DNA from: an uncultured Pelagibacteraceae bacterium
GTDB lineage: Bacteria; Pseudomonadota; Alphaproteobacteria; Pelagibacterales; Pelagibacteraceae
Direction: 5' to 3'
Length of the DNA stretch: 58,311 nt
Assembly: GCA_902608845.1 (NCBI GenBank)
Contig: CACLPR010000005.1
Span: forward strand, 1 to 58,311
The notes beneath the pieces are model-generated. The model worked only from the letters and a program-made list of their open reading frames with translations. It searched no databases and was not told where the DNA came from. Of the stretch, positions 1-8,523 are shown in pieces; the first letter of the stretch is position 1; each line of letters opens with the position of its first letter. A program made the translations under genes and the position numbers.

Positions 1-408
1 TTTAACAACAAAAATACAATATCTTTAATTTTTATAATATTAATATGTATATCTACAGATACGGGGGGCTTTATATTTGGAAAACTTCTGGGAGGTAAAA
101 AATTAACACAAATCAGCCCTAACAAAACCTATTCTGGAGTCTTAGGATCATTTTTTATTTCAATAACTCTTGGTCATTTTTATTATATTTTTTTCGAAGA
201 ATATTTAATCCTTGAATTGAATTATTTAATTTTCATAACAATAATTTCATTGATTTCGCAGTTTGGAGACTTAACTATCTCATTTATTAAAAGAAAAGCA
301 AAATTAAAAGATACAGGATCAATTTTGCCAGGGCATGGAGGAATTTTAGACAGAATAGATGGTGTTTTAATTGCATTACCATTTGGATTAGTATTGATTT
401 CTATTTAA
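1..408 (+). CDS. cdsA: Phosphatidate cytidylyltransferase (CDP-diglyceride synthase), 3' part
   Basis: Only the C-terminal ~135 codons are inside the window; the reading frame is open from base 1, so the start lies to the left. CdsA is an inner-membrane enzyme that makes CDP-diacylglycerol from phosphatidate and CTP for phospholipid synthesis. The frame shows the family's conserved C-terminal half: an STDTGGF/GKLLGGKK segment, SPNKTYSG, then the signature QFGDLTISFIKRKAKLKDTG followed by LPGHGGILDRIDG, and hydrophobic stretches between them. It ends 1 nt before dxr, in the cdsA-dxr order usual for proteobacteria. An ATG at 217 is an internal Met and not the gene start. Confidence 0.93.
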   Translation, partial: FNNKNTISLIFIILICISTDTGGFIFGKLLGGKKLTQISPNKTYSGVLGSFFISITLGHFYYIFFEEYLILELNYLIFITIISLISQFGDLTISFIKRKAKLKDTGSILPGHGGILDRIDGVLIALPFGLVLISI

Positions 409-409
409 A

Positions 410-1582
410 ATGACAAAAGATATTTTCTTATTAGGTTCAACAGGATCAATTGGAAAAACAACATTAAAATTAATTAAAAAAGATAAATCAAACTTTAATA
501 TAAAATTATTATCTACTAATAAAAATGTTGAAAAAATTTTCAAACAAGCAATACAATTTAGAGTTAAAAAAGTAGTCGTTTTTGATAAAAAAAGTTACCT
601 CAATAATTTAAAAAAATTTAGACAAAAAAAAATTAAAATTTTTCTAACAATAAAAGAAGCTTTAAAAAATAATAAAAAGAAATCCTTCTTAACTGTAAAT
701 GGAATTGCTGGAATTGAGGGACTTGAACCAACATTAGATATAATAAAATATTCAAATAATTTAGCTATGGCTAATAAGGAATCAATTATTTGTGGATGGC
801 AATTTATAAGAAAAGAATTAAAAAAAAGGCAGACAAAATTTATACCTTTGGACTCTGAACATTTTTCAATTTCGTCTCTTATTAAAGATGAAAGTAAACA
901 AAATATTAAAAAAATATATTTAACTGCGTCTGGAGGTCCATTTTTGTATAAAGATCTTAAGAAAATTCAAAATATAAAACCTAAATTTGCCCTAAATCAT
1001 CCAAATTGGAAAATGGGGAGAAAGATATCGATTGATTCAGCTACTTTGATGAATAAAATTTTTGAAATAATTGAAGCAATTAAAATATTTGATATGGAAC
1101 GAAGTAAATTTGATATATTAATTCACCCAAAATCTTATTTACATGCCATAGTAAATTTTAAAAATGGACTAACAAAATTAGTAGCACATGAAACTACAAT
1201 GGAAATACCAATCGCAAATGCTCTATATTCATCAAAGAATAATTATATTTATAAAAGTAGTAATTTTAATTATCATAAATTAAACAGTTTAAACTTTATT
1301 AAACCTAATCTTAAAAATTTTCCTCTTTTAAAAATATTAAATCACAAATTTAAAAATACTTATTTTGAAATAATTTTAGTTTCTATAAATGATATGCTTG
1401 TTAAAAACTATCTTCTAAACAAAATTTCTTATATTTCTATTCACAATAAGATGTTAGAATTATTAAATAAACCGTATTTTATAAAATATTACTCATCTAA
1501 ACCTAAGAATATAAAAGATATCAAATCTATGGTAGAAATTGTTAATCAGTACATTATTAAAAATTTAAAACTTAATGATTGA
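410..1582 (+). CDS. dxr: 1-deoxy-D-xylulose 5-phosphate reductoisomerase
   Basis: This enzyme catalyses the first committed step of the MEP isoprenoid pathway, converting DXP to MEP with NADPH in the cytoplasm. The 390-residue protein has the usual length. Visible landmarks are the NADPH-binding GSTGSIG (residues 9-15), ANKES (121-125), the metal/substrate motif DSEH (148-151) and NHPNWKMG (196-203) followed by DSATLMNK. It starts 1 nt after cdsA and overlaps bamA by 8 nt, so translation is probably coupled. In most proteobacteria rseP lies between dxr and bamA; here it is absent. The ispDF fusion of the same pathway lies at 23386-24492. Confidence 0.97.
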   Translation: MTKDIFLLGSTGSIGKTTLKLIKKDKSNFNIKLLSTNKNVEKIFKQAIQFRVKKVVVFDKKSYLNNLKKFRQKKIKIFLTIKEALKNNKKKSFLTVNGIAGIEGLEPTLDIIKYSNNLAMANKESIICGWQFIRKELKKRQTKFIPLDSEHFSISSLIKDESKQNIKKIYLTASGGPFLYKDLKKIQNIKPKFALNHPNWKMGRKISIDSATLMNKIFEIIEAIKIFDMERSKFDILIHPKSYLHAIVNFKNGLTKLVAHETTMEIPIANALYSSKNNYIYKSSNFNYHKLNSLNFIKPNLKNFPLLKILNHKFKNTYFEIILVSINDMLVKNYLLNKISYISIHNKMLELLNKPYFIKYYSSKPKNIKDIKSMVEIVNQYIIKNLKLND

Positions 1583-3833
1583 AAATCTTAAAAAATTAAT
1601 AAAGCCAATTACTTTATTTATTATCTCATTATTATTGTCTTTTTCAGTATCTAAAGCAAAAATTTATAAGGAAATCATAGTTGAGGGCAATGAAAGACTT
1701 TCTGTTGAAACGGTTATAATGTTTTCGGGTTTAAATTTATCTGATGATTTGACAATTAATGATTTAAATTCATCAATAAAGAAACTTTATAAAACAAATT
1801 ATTTTAAAGATATAAAAATTACTCCAAAAAATAATATTTTAAAAGTTACAATTATTGAAAATCCTATAATTCAGTCAATTAAAATAAGTGGAATTAAAAA
1901 TAAAAATACACTAAGCAAATTAGAAGAGTTGACAAAAAAATCTGAAAAATACCCTTTCTTAAAAAATAAAATTCTCAAACAAAATAATCTCCTATTAAAT
2001 ATTGTAAGAGGTACTGGATATTACTTTGCAGAGTTAGATACAAAGGTGGTGGATAATCAAAACAATTCTGTGGATATTGTTTATAATTTTAATTTAGGTG
2101 AGAGAGCAATAATCAAAAAAATAAATTTTCAAGGTAAAAAAGTTTTTTCAGACTCAAAACTAAGAAATATAATCAGATCTGAAGAAGGTAGATTTTGGAA
2201 GTTTATTACATCTAATAAATATTTAGATGAATTAAAAATTAAACAAGATGAGAAAAGATTAAAAAAATATTACCAACGGAAAGGTTACTATAATGTTAAT
2301 ATAAAATCTTCTTATGCAAAAAATATTAATAATAAATTTTTTGAATTAAATTTCAACATAGACTCTGGTGAAAAGTTTTTTTTTAATGACTTATCAATTG
2401 AAATAAATGATGATTTTAATAAAGAAAATTTTGTAGAAATCAACAACCATATTAAAAAACTAAAAGGTAAAAAATATTCAACCAAAGAAGTAAATAAAAT
2501 TTTAGACGAAATTGACCAAATTTTGTTATTAAGGGAGTTTTTATTTTTAAATACTAAATATGATTTATTAATTGTTGATAATAATAAAATCAATTTAAAA
2601 TTTAAATTTGAAGACTTAGAAAAATTTTATGTAGAACAAATTAATATTTTTGGTAATTTTATTACCGAGGAGAAGGTTATAAGAAATTCATTAATTGTTG
2701 ATGAGGGTGATGCGTTTAATGAAGTGCTTTTAGATAAATCTATTAATTCAATTAGATCTAGAGCTATTTTCAAAAAAGTTGAATCAAAAATTAAAAACTC
2801 AAAAACAGATAATCAAATGAAAGTAATTGACATTTTAGTTGAAGAAATGCCCACTGGTGAGGTATATGCTGGTGCTGGAACAGGTACTTCAGGCGCCACA
2901 ATTACTGCTGGAATTCAAGAAAAAAATTATCTCGGAAAGGGAATTAAATTAGGCACAAATATTTTAATGTCTGAGAATGAAATTAAAGGTAAGTTTTCAG
3001 TTACAAATCCTAATTTTAAAAATACAGACCGCTCATTTAAAACAACATTAGAAAGTACTAGTTCAGATTTTTTAAGTACTGGTGGGTTTAAAACCTCTCG
3101 TACTGGTTTTAGTCTTGGAACAGGTTTTGAGCAATATTCTGATCTGTATGTTAATCTTGATATATCTACATATTACGAAAAATTAGAAACAGCCTCAACA
3201 GCCTCTGCTCACAAAAAAAAACAGGAGGGTGATTATCTAGAAAATTTATTTAGGTATAATGTAATACTGAATAAACTTGATCAAAACTACCAACCTACTC
3301 AAGGCTATATGGTTAGTTTTGATCAAGAATTGCCCATTTATTCAGATGATTTATCTATTGGAAATACTCTTAATTTATCAAAATATCACTCAGTATCAGA
3401 TAATTTAATTTTATCTGGTAAATTATTTTTTAAATCAGTCAATTCAATTGATGATGAAGTAAGAGTCTCAAGAAGGATTTATATTCCTAGTAAAAAATTA
3501 AGAGGATTTGAACCTGGAAAAATAGGACCAAAAGATGGTGTTGAATACGTTGGTGGTAATTTTGGCTCTGCTATAAATCTAAATTCAACTATACCAAATG
3601 TTATAAATGGACTCGAAAATATAGATCTTAATCTTTTTTTTGATGCTGCTACTTTAAGAGAAGTTGATTACGATAGCTCTTTAGAATCTGACAAAATTAG
3701 ATCTGCTACAGGCATATCAGTTAATTGGTTCACAGTAATCGGCCCACTCTCGTTTTCGTATGCCATTCCACTGTCTAAAGAGACAACAGATAAAACAGAG
3801 AAGTTTAGATTTCGTATAGGAACATCTTTTTAA
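1575..3833 (+). CDS. bamA: Outer membrane protein assembly factor BamA
   Basis: BamA is the beta-barrel core of the BAM complex and folds outer-membrane proteins. The 752-residue product starts with a hydrophobic signal peptide (about residues 13-28, ending near SKAK). A string of POTRA domains follows over roughly the first 420 residues, with typical openings such as IYKEIIVEGNERLS and VEQINIFGNFITEEKVIRN. The last ~330 residues form the beta-barrel, with GAGTGTSGATITAGIQEKN at its start, a RGFEPG segment (strand/loop 6 RGF motif) and a terminal Phe in RFRIGTSF, the outer-membrane signal. It overlaps dxr by 8 nt and is followed 3 nt later by the skp-like gene. Confidence 0.96.
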   Translation: MIENLKKLIKPITLFIISLLLSFSVSKAKIYKEIIVEGNERLSVETVIMFSGLNLSDDLTINDLNSSIKKLYKTNYFKDIKITPKNNILKVTIIENPIIQSIKISGIKNKNTLSKLEELTKKSEKYPFLKNKILKQNNLLLNIVRGTGYYFAELDTKVVDNQNNSVDIVYNFNLGERAIIKKINFQGKKVFSDSKLRNIIRSEEGRFWKFITSNKYLDELKIKQDEKRLKKYYQRKGYYNVNIKSSYAKNINNKFFELNFNIDSGEKFFFNDLSIEINDDFNKENFVEINNHIKKLKGKKYSTKEVNKILDEIDQILLLREFLFLNTKYDLLIVDNNKINLKFKFEDLEKFYVEQINIFGNFITEEKVIRNSLIVDEGDAFNEVLLDKSINSIRSRAIFKKVESKIKNSKTDNQMKVIDILVEEMPTGEVYAGAGTGTSGATITAGIQEKNYLGKGIKLGTNILMSENEIKGKFSVTNPNFKNTDRSFKTTLESTSSDFLSTGGFKTSRTGFSLGTGFEQYSDLYVNLDISTYYEKLETASTASAHKKKQEGDYLENLFRYNVILNKLDQNYQPTQGYMVSFDQELPIYSDDLSIGNTLNLSKYHSVSDNLILSGKLFFKSVNSIDDEVRVSRRIYIPSKKLRGFEPGKIGPKDGVEYVGGNFGSAINLNSTIPNVINGLENIDLNLFFDAATLREVDYDSSLESDKIRSATGISVNWFTVIGPLSFSYAIPLSKETTDKTEKFRFRIGTSF

Positions 3834-3836
3834 AAA

Positions 3837-4346
3837 ATGAAAAAATTTATAATTTATTTTTTATTATTATCACTTTTACCCCTAAATACATTTGCGAAAA
3901 TTGCATATATTGATTTAAATTTTATTTTAAATAATTCTGATGTTGGAAAGTTTGTTAATTTACATATAGAAAAAATAAAAAATGAAAATTATTCAAAATA
4001 TAAACAACAGGAAAATAAATTAATTGAGAAAGAACAATTGTTAATTTCCCAAAAAAATATTCTTAATGAAATTGAATTTAATAAAAAAATAGTAGCATTA
4101 ACTGAAGAGGTTAAAAAATATAGATCTGACAAAAAGGACTCAATCGATAAAATAAATAAAATTAAAATTGAATATACAAAAGAAATTATAAAATCTTTAA
4201 ATCCTATTATTGCTAAATATGTTGATTTAAATTCTATTTCAATAGTAATTCCAAAAAAAAACATTATTGTTGGAAAAAAAAATCTAGATATAACAGACCA
4301 AATAATTAAGCTTCTTAATGATAATATTAAAAAAATAAATTTTTAA
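3837..4346 (+). CDS. skp: OmpH/Skp family periplasmic chaperone
   Basis: Skp-type chaperones bind unfolded outer-membrane proteins in the periplasm and pass them to BamA. The 169-residue product has an N-terminal signal peptide (KKFIIYFLLLSLLPLNTFA), then the family's opening KIAYIDLNFILNNSD, and a long Lys/Glu-rich helical section consistent with the Skp coiled-coil arms. Length is normal for the family. Its place between bamA and lpxD is the classic bamA-skp-lpxD-fabZ-lpxA order, which supports the call as strongly as the diverged sequence does. It starts 3 nt after bamA and stops 1 nt before lpxD. Confidence 0.88.
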   Translation: MKKFIIYFLLLSLLPLNTFAKIAYIDLNFILNNSDVGKFVNLHIEKIKNENYSKYKQQENKLIEKEQLLISQKNILNEIEFNKKIVALTEEVKKYRSDKKDSIDKINKIKIEYTKEIIKSLNPIIAKYVDLNSISIVIPKKNIIVGKKNLDITDQIIKLLNDNIKKINF

Positions 4347-4347
4347 A

Positions 4348-5328
4348 ATGGATAACCCTTTTTTCAAAAAAAAAAAAAATGTTAAAATTAATGATATTTT
4401 ATCATTATTAAATCTTGAAAAACAAAAAGATAATTATCGAGTTAACGATATTAAAGAATTAGAGACTGCAAAAAAAAATGATATTACATTCTTTAATTCA
4501 ATAAAATACTTAGAATTTATAACAAAAACTAAATCAAGATTAGTGATAACTCATAAAAAATTTTTGAGTGTAATTCCACCACAGATATATACAATTGAAG
4601 TTCCAAATGTGTTAGTGGCTATATCTTATATAACATCTTTATTTTATCCAAATTCTGCAAACGATAACTCTGATTTTAATGTAAGTAGAATTAACAAGAA
4701 TGATTTTAAAAATTTAAAATTTGGTAATAACGTTTTAATAGGAAAAAATGTCAAAATTGGTAAAAATTGTATAATTGGTCATAACACTATTATTGAAAAA
4801 AATGTGAGTATTGGTAACAACTGTAGCATTGGTAATAACGTTATTATTAAAAATAGTATTATAGGAAATAATACAAATATTCTTGATGGCGCAATTTTAG
4901 GTAAAAAAGGTTTTGGTTTTTTTCCTGACGGAAATTTAAACATTAGATATCCACACATAGGAGCAGTTATAATTGGAAATAACGTTGAAATTGGATGTAA
5001 CAATACTATTGATAGAGGTTCACTCTCTAATACTGTCATTGGAGACGGCACGTTTTTAGATAACCAAGTACATGTAGCTCATAACGTTAAAATAGGTAAA
5101 AATTGTATTATTACTGCTCAAGTTGGGTTTGCAGGAAGTTCGTCACTTGGCAATAAAGTAATGATCGGAGGTCAAGCAGGCATCTCTGGTCATTTAGTTA
5201 TAGGTGATAATGTTAAAATAGGCGGAGGTAGTGGAGTAATTAAAAATATTCCTTCAAATACAAAAGTGATGGGTTATCCTGCTAGGAATATAAGAAATTT
5301 TTTAAAGGATAATAAAATTAATGACTAG
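4348..5328 (+). CDS. lpxD: UDP-3-O-(3-hydroxyacyl)glucosamine N-acyltransferase
   Basis: LpxD adds the second hydroxyacyl chain, from acyl-ACP, to UDP-3-O-acylglucosamine in lipid A synthesis. The N-terminal ~110 residues form the uridine-binding domain. The rest is a left-handed beta helix built of hexapeptide repeats (for example IGKNVKIGKNCIIGHNTIIE), with the catalytic-His context HVAHNVKIG near residue 250 and a C-terminal helix after GYPARNIR. The 326-residue length is typical. It overlaps fabZ by 8 nt. The N-terminus has a lysine-rich stretch encoded by a run of A residues (around 4368-4378), a possible slippage site but in frame here. Confidence 0.96.
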   Translation: MDNPFFKKKKNVKINDILSLLNLEKQKDNYRVNDIKELETAKKNDITFFNSIKYLEFITKTKSRLVITHKKFLSVIPPQIYTIEVPNVLVAISYITSLFYPNSANDNSDFNVSRINKNDFKNLKFGNNVLIGKNVKIGKNCIIGHNTIIEKNVSIGNNCSIGNNVIIKNSIIGNNTNILDGAILGKKGFGFFPDGNLNIRYPHIGAVIIGNNVEIGCNNTIDRGSLSNTVIGDGTFLDNQVHVAHNVKIGKNCIITAQVGFAGSSSLGNKVMIGGQAGISGHLVIGDNVKIGGGSGVIKNIPSNTKVMGYPARNIRNFLKDNKIND

Positions 5329-5767
5329 CTTAAACAAAGATCAAATAAAAAAATTGCTACCTCATAGAGAGCCAATGCTTCTTATTAATGAATTAAGAAA
5401 TATAAAAAAGCTTTTTTCAGCTACAGCAATTGTAAATGTTAAAAAAGATAGTTTTTTTGTGAACGGCCATTTTCCAGGAGAACCAGTAATGCCTGGTGTT
5501 TTAATTGTAGAAGCTTTTGGACAGGCCGCAGCTGCTTTAACTGCAAATGGACTAGATAAAGCAACCTATGATAATAAATTAGTTTTCTTAATGACAATTG
5601 AAAAAGCTAGATTTAGAAATCCAGTTATTCCAGATTGCACTTTAGAACTTAATATTGAAGCTATTAGATCACATGGAAGAGTATGGAAGTATAAAGGGAC
5701 AGCATATGTTGGAGATAAAAAAATGGCAGACGCACAGTGGTCCGCAACTATTGTAGATAGAAAGTAA
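5321..5767 (+). CDS. fabZ: 3-hydroxyacyl-[acyl-carrier-protein] dehydratase FabZ
   Basis: FabZ dehydrates 3-hydroxyacyl-ACP in fatty acid elongation and competes with LpxA/LpxD for the same acyl-ACP pool, which fits its place between them. The 148-residue hot-dog protein shows LPHREPMLL and the active-site block GHFPGEPVMPGVLIVEAFGQ (catalytic His50 and Glu64). It overlaps lpxD by 8 nt. A 55-nt non-coding gap, unusually long for this run, separates it from lpxA. Confidence 0.97.
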   Translation: MTSLNKDQIKKLLPHREPMLLINELRNIKKLFSATAIVNVKKDSFFVNGHFPGEPVMPGVLIVEAFGQAAAALTANGLDKATYDNKLVFLMTIEKARFRNPVIPDCTLELNIEAIRSHGRVWKYKGTAYVGDKKMADAQWSATIVDRK

Positions 5768-5822
5768 TAATCAGTAGTAATAGTTGATAAGTATTAATTA
5801 TTAAATTTGTTATTCATAGTGC

Positions 5823-6605
5823 GTGATCCACAAAACAGCAATAGTTGATAAAAATGCTAAAATTTTAGATAATGTAGAGATAGGACCTTATTGTATTATT
5901 GGTCCAGAGGTTGAAATTGGTAACAATTCAGTTTTACATTCGCATGTAAACATTGTTGGTAATACAAAAATAGGAGAGAATAACCAAATATATCCTTTTT
6001 CCTCAATTGGAACACCACCTCAAGATTTAAAATATAAAGGTGAAAAAAATTCATTAGTTATTGGTAATAACAATAAGTTCAGAGAGTATGTAAATATAAA
6101 TCCTGGAACAGGACAAGGCGGAGGAATAACCAGTATTGGCAATAATAATTTATTTATGGTTTATTGTCATGTAGCACACGATTGCTTAATATCAAATAAT
6201 ATTGTTTTAGCTAATAACGTGCAAGTGGGTGGGCACGTTACTATTCAAAATAGCGCAATAGTTGGTGGAAGTTGTGCGATACATCAATTTTCTAGAATTG
6301 GAGAGTCTTCAATGATAGGAGGCATGACTGGTGTTTTGAGTGATGTTATTCCGTTTGGATTATCAATGGGAAATAGAAACAATCTAATGGGGTTAAATCT
6401 CATTGGATTAAGAAGATCGAAAGTCTCAAATGAAAATATTAAAAAAATACAATTAGCTTATGAAATAATATTTAAAACTCCAAGTTTTAGAGAAAATATG
6501 GATCAACTTAATAATGATCTTAAAAATAATGAATTTGTAAAAAAAATACTTAATTTTATAAATTCAGATAAAAAAAGACCAATATCACTTCCACCCAATT
6601 TATAA
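5823..6605 (+). CDS. lpxA: Acyl-ACP--UDP-N-acetylglucosamine O-acyltransferase
   Basis: LpxA catalyses the first lipid A step, acylating UDP-GlcNAc at O-3. The 260-residue protein is a hexapeptide-repeat beta helix with the LpxA-specific blocks PPQDLKYKGE (about 65-74), GTGQGGG (95-101) and the catalytic HVAHD (His116 and His119, equivalent to the E. coli pair), plus a C-terminal helical domain (LIGLRRSKVS). The start is a GTG; it is chosen because MIHKTAIV aligns with the family N-terminus and no better in-frame start precedes it. The stop overlaps the lpxI start by 1 nt (TAATG). Confidence 0.96.
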   Translation: MIHKTAIVDKNAKILDNVEIGPYCIIGPEVEIGNNSVLHSHVNIVGNTKIGENNQIYPFSSIGTPPQDLKYKGEKNSLVIGNNNKFREYVNINPGTGQGGGITSIGNNNLFMVYCHVAHDCLISNNIVLANNVQVGGHVTIQNSAIVGGSCAIHQFSRIGESSMIGGMTGVLSDVIPFGLSMGNRNNLMGLNLIGLRRSKVSNENIKKIQLAYEIIFKTPSFRENMDQLNNDLKNNEFVKKILNFINSDKKRPISLPPNL

Positions 6606-7396
6606 TGATAGGACTTTTTTTAGGTGAAAAAGATTTACCAATTCAAATACTCAAAAAAATTGAAAAAAAAAAGTTAAATTATTTTATTATTGATCTTACA
6701 AAAAATAATAAATTTAAAAAAAATAAAAATAGCTTTTTTATTAATATAGGTAAATTTGGTGAAATATTAAAACTCATTAAATCAAAAAAATGCAGGAAAG
6801 TTATTTTTGCAGGCAACATAATTAAACCAAAAATATCAAAGTTAAAATTAGACTTTAAAGGTTTGTTTTATATACCAAGAATAGTAAAAGCGGCAAAGTT
6901 AGGTGATGCAGCAATTTTAAAAGCTTTAATAAAAATTTTATCAGAGAACAACATTAAAGTTATTAGATTAAACATTTTTAATCCAGAATTAACTTTAAAA
7001 AAGGGAGTTTATACTAGAATAAAACCATCTAAAGAGGAGAAAGAGCAAATACTTAAAGGTATTAAAATCTTAAAAAATACCAAATCCTACAATCATACCC
7101 AAGCAGTAATTATTAGAAACAATAAGGTAATTTCTTTAGAAACAAGAAAGGGTACTAAAGAAATGATAAAGCGTGCTCCTAAATCTAAAATTAAAAAAGG
7201 TATTTTAATAAAATTGCCTAAAGCAAAACAAGATTTAAGAGTAGACTTGCCCACAATAGGCATTGAAACTTTCAAAGATTGTAAAATCGCAGGGATCAAG
7301 GGAATTGCAGTTAAATCAAATCAAAATATTATATTAGATAAAGAGATTTCAATTAAATATGCTAATCGCAATAAACTTTTCCTCGTTGCAATATGA
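6605..7396 (+). CDS. lpxI: UDP-2,3-diacylglucosamine pyrophosphatase LpxI
   Basis: LpxI (DUF1009 family) hydrolyses UDP-2,3-diacylglucosamine to lipid X and UMP; it replaces LpxH in alphaproteobacteria. The 263-residue length fits. The N-terminal domain begins MIGLFLGEKDLPIQIL and the C-terminal domain contains RKGTKEMIKRAP, LPKAKQDLRVDLPTIGIET and the conserved end AGIKGIAVKSNQNIILD. Overlaps of 1 nt with lpxA and 4 nt with lpxB (ATGA-type) suggest translational coupling. The lpxA-lpxI-lpxB order is the alphaproteobacterial arrangement. Confidence 0.95.
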   Translation: MIGLFLGEKDLPIQILKKIEKKKLNYFIIDLTKNNKFKKNKNSFFINIGKFGEILKLIKSKKCRKVIFAGNIIKPKISKLKLDFKGLFYIPRIVKAAKLGDAAILKALIKILSENNIKVIRLNIFNPELTLKKGVYTRIKPSKEEKEQILKGIKILKNTKSYNHTQAVIIRNNKVISLETRKGTKEMIKRAPKSKIKKGILIKLPKAKQDLRVDLPTIGIETFKDCKIAGIKGIAVKSNQNIILDKEISIKYANRNKLFLVAI

Positions 7397-8523
7397 AAAA
7401 AATATTTATTCTTACAGGTGAACCTTCAGGTGATAAATTAGCTTCTGAAGTTGTCTCAGAAATCATAAAAAAAAGAACTGATTTAGAATTCTTAAGTGTC
7501 GGAGGAACAAACTTAGAAAAATTAGGTATAAAGACAATCTTTGATCAAAAAGAGATAACATATATCGCTTTTACTGACATTATTTTAAATTTTATTAAAA
7601 TTAAACGTAAAATAAAAGAAACTGTGAATGAGATTTTGAAATTTAAACCAGATATTTTATTTAGTGTAGACAGTCCAGATTTCACACTTAGAGTGGCAAA
7701 ACTAGTAAAAGAAAAAAATTCGAAAATAAAAACAATTCATTTTATTGCTCCCAAGGTTTGGGCATGGAGAGAGGGTCGTGTTAAGAAAATGAAGAAATTT
7801 TTAGATCATATTTTATTACTTTTTAAGTTTGAAAAAGAATATTTTGATAAAGAAAAACTTACCAATACTTTTGTGGGTCACCCACTGTTAGATAAGAATA
7901 TTAAAGAAAAAGTTCAAATAGATCAATTTCTAGATAAAAAAAATATAATTTCCATTTTTCCTGGTAGCAGAGTATCAGAGATAAAGCATCATATGCCAGT
8001 TCTAATTAATTTTATTAAAAAAATGAATTTCAAAGATCCCAACTACAATTTCATATTTCATGCAACAGACAAAAATAAAGAACTTATACTAAATTATATT
8101 TTAAAAGAACAAATACAAAATATAGAAATTATTAATGATGATAAAATTAAAAATATAGTTTTAAAGAAATCAATTTTTGCAGTAGTAAAATCTGGTACAG
8201 TGTCTCTGGAAGTTTGCAAAATGAATATTCCTTCAATAATTATATATAAGATGAATATTATTAATTTTTATTTAGCGAAATTTTTATTAAATATAAAATT
8301 TGCAAATATGATTAATATTATTAATAATAGAGAAGTAATTCCAGAGCTGATACAATCGGAATGTAATGCTGATGAAATTTTTAATAGAGTTTACTATTTT
8401 CTTAAAAAACCAGAATTAATTACTAAACAAAAAAAAGAAATTAAAAAAACTATTGAAAGTTTGACTTCCCCTAGCTCTTCATCTGAAGAGGCATCAAACA
8501 TTATCTTATCTTATATTTTCTAA
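7393..8523 (+). CDS. lpxB: Lipid-A-disaccharide synthase
   Basis: LpxB is a GT19 glycosyltransferase that joins lipid X to UDP-diacylglucosamine at the inner face of the inner membrane. The 376-residue protein starts IFILTGEPSGDKLASEV, the family's N-terminal signature, and contains SVDSPDFTLRVAK, HFIAPKVWAWREGRVKKMKK, GHPLLD and FPGSRVSEIKHHMPV, then the donor-binding KSGTVSLEVCKMNIPSIIIYKMN. Its 3' end overlaps the convergent gltX by 18 nt, so no terminator lies between the two. Confidence 0.97.
   Translation: MKKIFILTGEPSGDKLASEVVSEIIKKRTDLEFLSVGGTNLEKLGIKTIFDQKEITYIAFTDIILNFIKIKRKIKETVNEILKFKPDILFSVDSPDFTLRVAKLVKEKNSKIKTIHFIAPKVWAWREGRVKKMKKFLDHILLLFKFEKEYFDKEKLTNTFVGHPLLDKNIKEKVQIDQFLDKKNIISIFPGSRVSEIKHHMPVLINFIKKMNFKDPNYNFIFHATDKNKELILNYILKEQIQNIEIINDDKIKNIVLKKSIFAVVKSGTVSLEVCKMNIPSIIIYKMNIINFYLAKFLLNIKFANMINIINNREVIPELIQSECNADEIFNRVYYFLKKPELITKQKKEIKKTIESLTSPSSSSEEASNIILSYIF

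Noticed and set aside
2312..2593. Antisense open frame within bamA, and similar ones in lpxD, pyrG, eno and valS
   Set aside because: All are opposite clearly conserved genes, with low-complexity Leu/Phe/Ser products typical of reverse frames in AT-rich DNA.
4368..4378. Run of A residues at the start of lpxD as a programmed frameshift
   Set aside because: The gene is in frame and full length; poly-A runs are common here as Lys codons.
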